This document shows positions 63,686 to 64,000 of a stretch of 64,000 nt of DNA, one piece after another (within the stretch, counting starts at the first letter, position 1; each line of letters starts with the position of its first letter). The translations under genes and the position numbers were made by a program. Below the pieces are notes generated by a model, which searched no databases, had not been told where the DNA came from, and saw nothing but the letters and a program-made list of their open reading frames with translations. This DNA comes from Methylobacter sp015476545 (GTDB lineage Bacteria; Pseudomonadota; Gammaproteobacteria; Methylococcales; Methylomonadaceae). The DNA lies in NCBI RefSeq assembly GCF_052162025.1, contig NZ_CP197401.1, positions 3,658,001-3,722,000 on the forward strand. Direction: 5' to 3'.

Positions 63686-64000
63686 TTAAGTTGTAATTAA
63701 ATTTACCGTTTCGATTTGATGTGTAATTTCTGTATATAAATCTACGTCAACTTCAGGCACTGCAATAGACACAATCAATGCATATCGAGCTTTTTTATCC
63801 CATCTTTGCAGTTTAGTTCGTGTACGCCACCACCCCATTGCCGGATAAATAGCTATTTGTCCACGTTCGGCAAGCTCAACTGCTGTACCTTTCCATACAT
63901 CTTTATGAATTGAACCTCTGTGCCGAAAGTCACCTAATAGCCAGTTTGGGTCACTTGGTGCTCTGCTCGTTCCTTCTTCCTCATCATGAGCATGCCGACT
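63686..64000 (-). CDS. C-terminus of a probable subtilase (S8 family) protein, partial at right edge
   Basis: An open minus-strand frame enters from the right edge and ends at the TAA at 63686, giving 104 residues. It contains WLLGDFRHRGSIHKDVWKGT, AVELAERGQIAIYPAMGWWR and KKARYALIVSIAVPEVDVDL. In my knowledge these segments occur at the C-terminus of large S8-family peptidases found beside AAA ATPase genes in bacterial defence-like pairs. The catalytic domain lies outside the window, so the family call is provisional. Confidence 0.6.
   Translation of the reverse strand, partial: SRHAHDEEEGTSRAPSDPNWLLGDFRHRGSIHKDVWKGTAVELAERGQIAIYPAMGWWRTRTKLQRWDKKARYALIVSIAVPEVDVDLYTEITHQIETVNLITT

Overview
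The window reads as chromosomal DNA of a Gram-negative gammaproteobacterium. FimV, an LpxA-type acyltransferase, XerD, DbpA, SoxB, and small gammaproteobacterial families such as DUF1415, DUF2288 and DUF2452 all point that way. The style of the accessory genes (small secreted repeat protein, RoxA-like dihaem cytochrome, lone soxB) would fit a methanotroph of the Methylococcales. That is inference only, because no methane-oxidation gene lies in the window.

Layout. 1-10 kb: the end of a histidine phosphotransfer protein, fimV, asd, the leucine genes leuC-leuD-leuB, adk, and small conserved genes. 10-13 kb: a DEAD-box helicase and gene-poor DNA. 13-22.5 kb: a type I secretion locus (ABC exporter, adaptor, TolC-like channel) divergent from a highly repetitive 828-residue protein that is its probable substrate, plus a TPR-GNAT fusion protein. 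22.6-28.5 kb: moaA, a PepSY membrane protein, an SsuA/TauA-type ABC importer, a small exported repeat protein and tRNA-Arg(CCU). 28.6-38.6 kb: two more DEAD-box helicases, an lpxA-xerD-ogt cluster, the rpsP-rimM-trmD-rplS operon, ffh and a divergent CcsA/HemX-like gene.

38.9-48.4 kb is the accessory island. A helper-like gene and a 1,318-residue RHS protein end in an AT-rich, ParB-like toxin tip, followed by a probable immunity gene. Next comes a leucine-rich-repeat/ROCO-type gene broken into three pieces by two different IS3-family elements, apparently with loss of its central Roc-COR part.

48.6-64 kb: an operon of a beta-CASP metallo-beta-lactamase nuclease and a lone soxB; alr and dnaB; a single polypeptide joining a Clp1/Grc3-like polynucleotide kinase domain to an RNase Z-like nuclease (the most interesting gene here); DUF2452, DinB and HD proteins; a GT4 glycosyltransferase; a dihaem RoxA-like cytochrome; a small secreted protein; and, running off the right edge, the C-terminus of what looks like a large subtilase (S8) protein of the kind often paired with an AAA ATPase.
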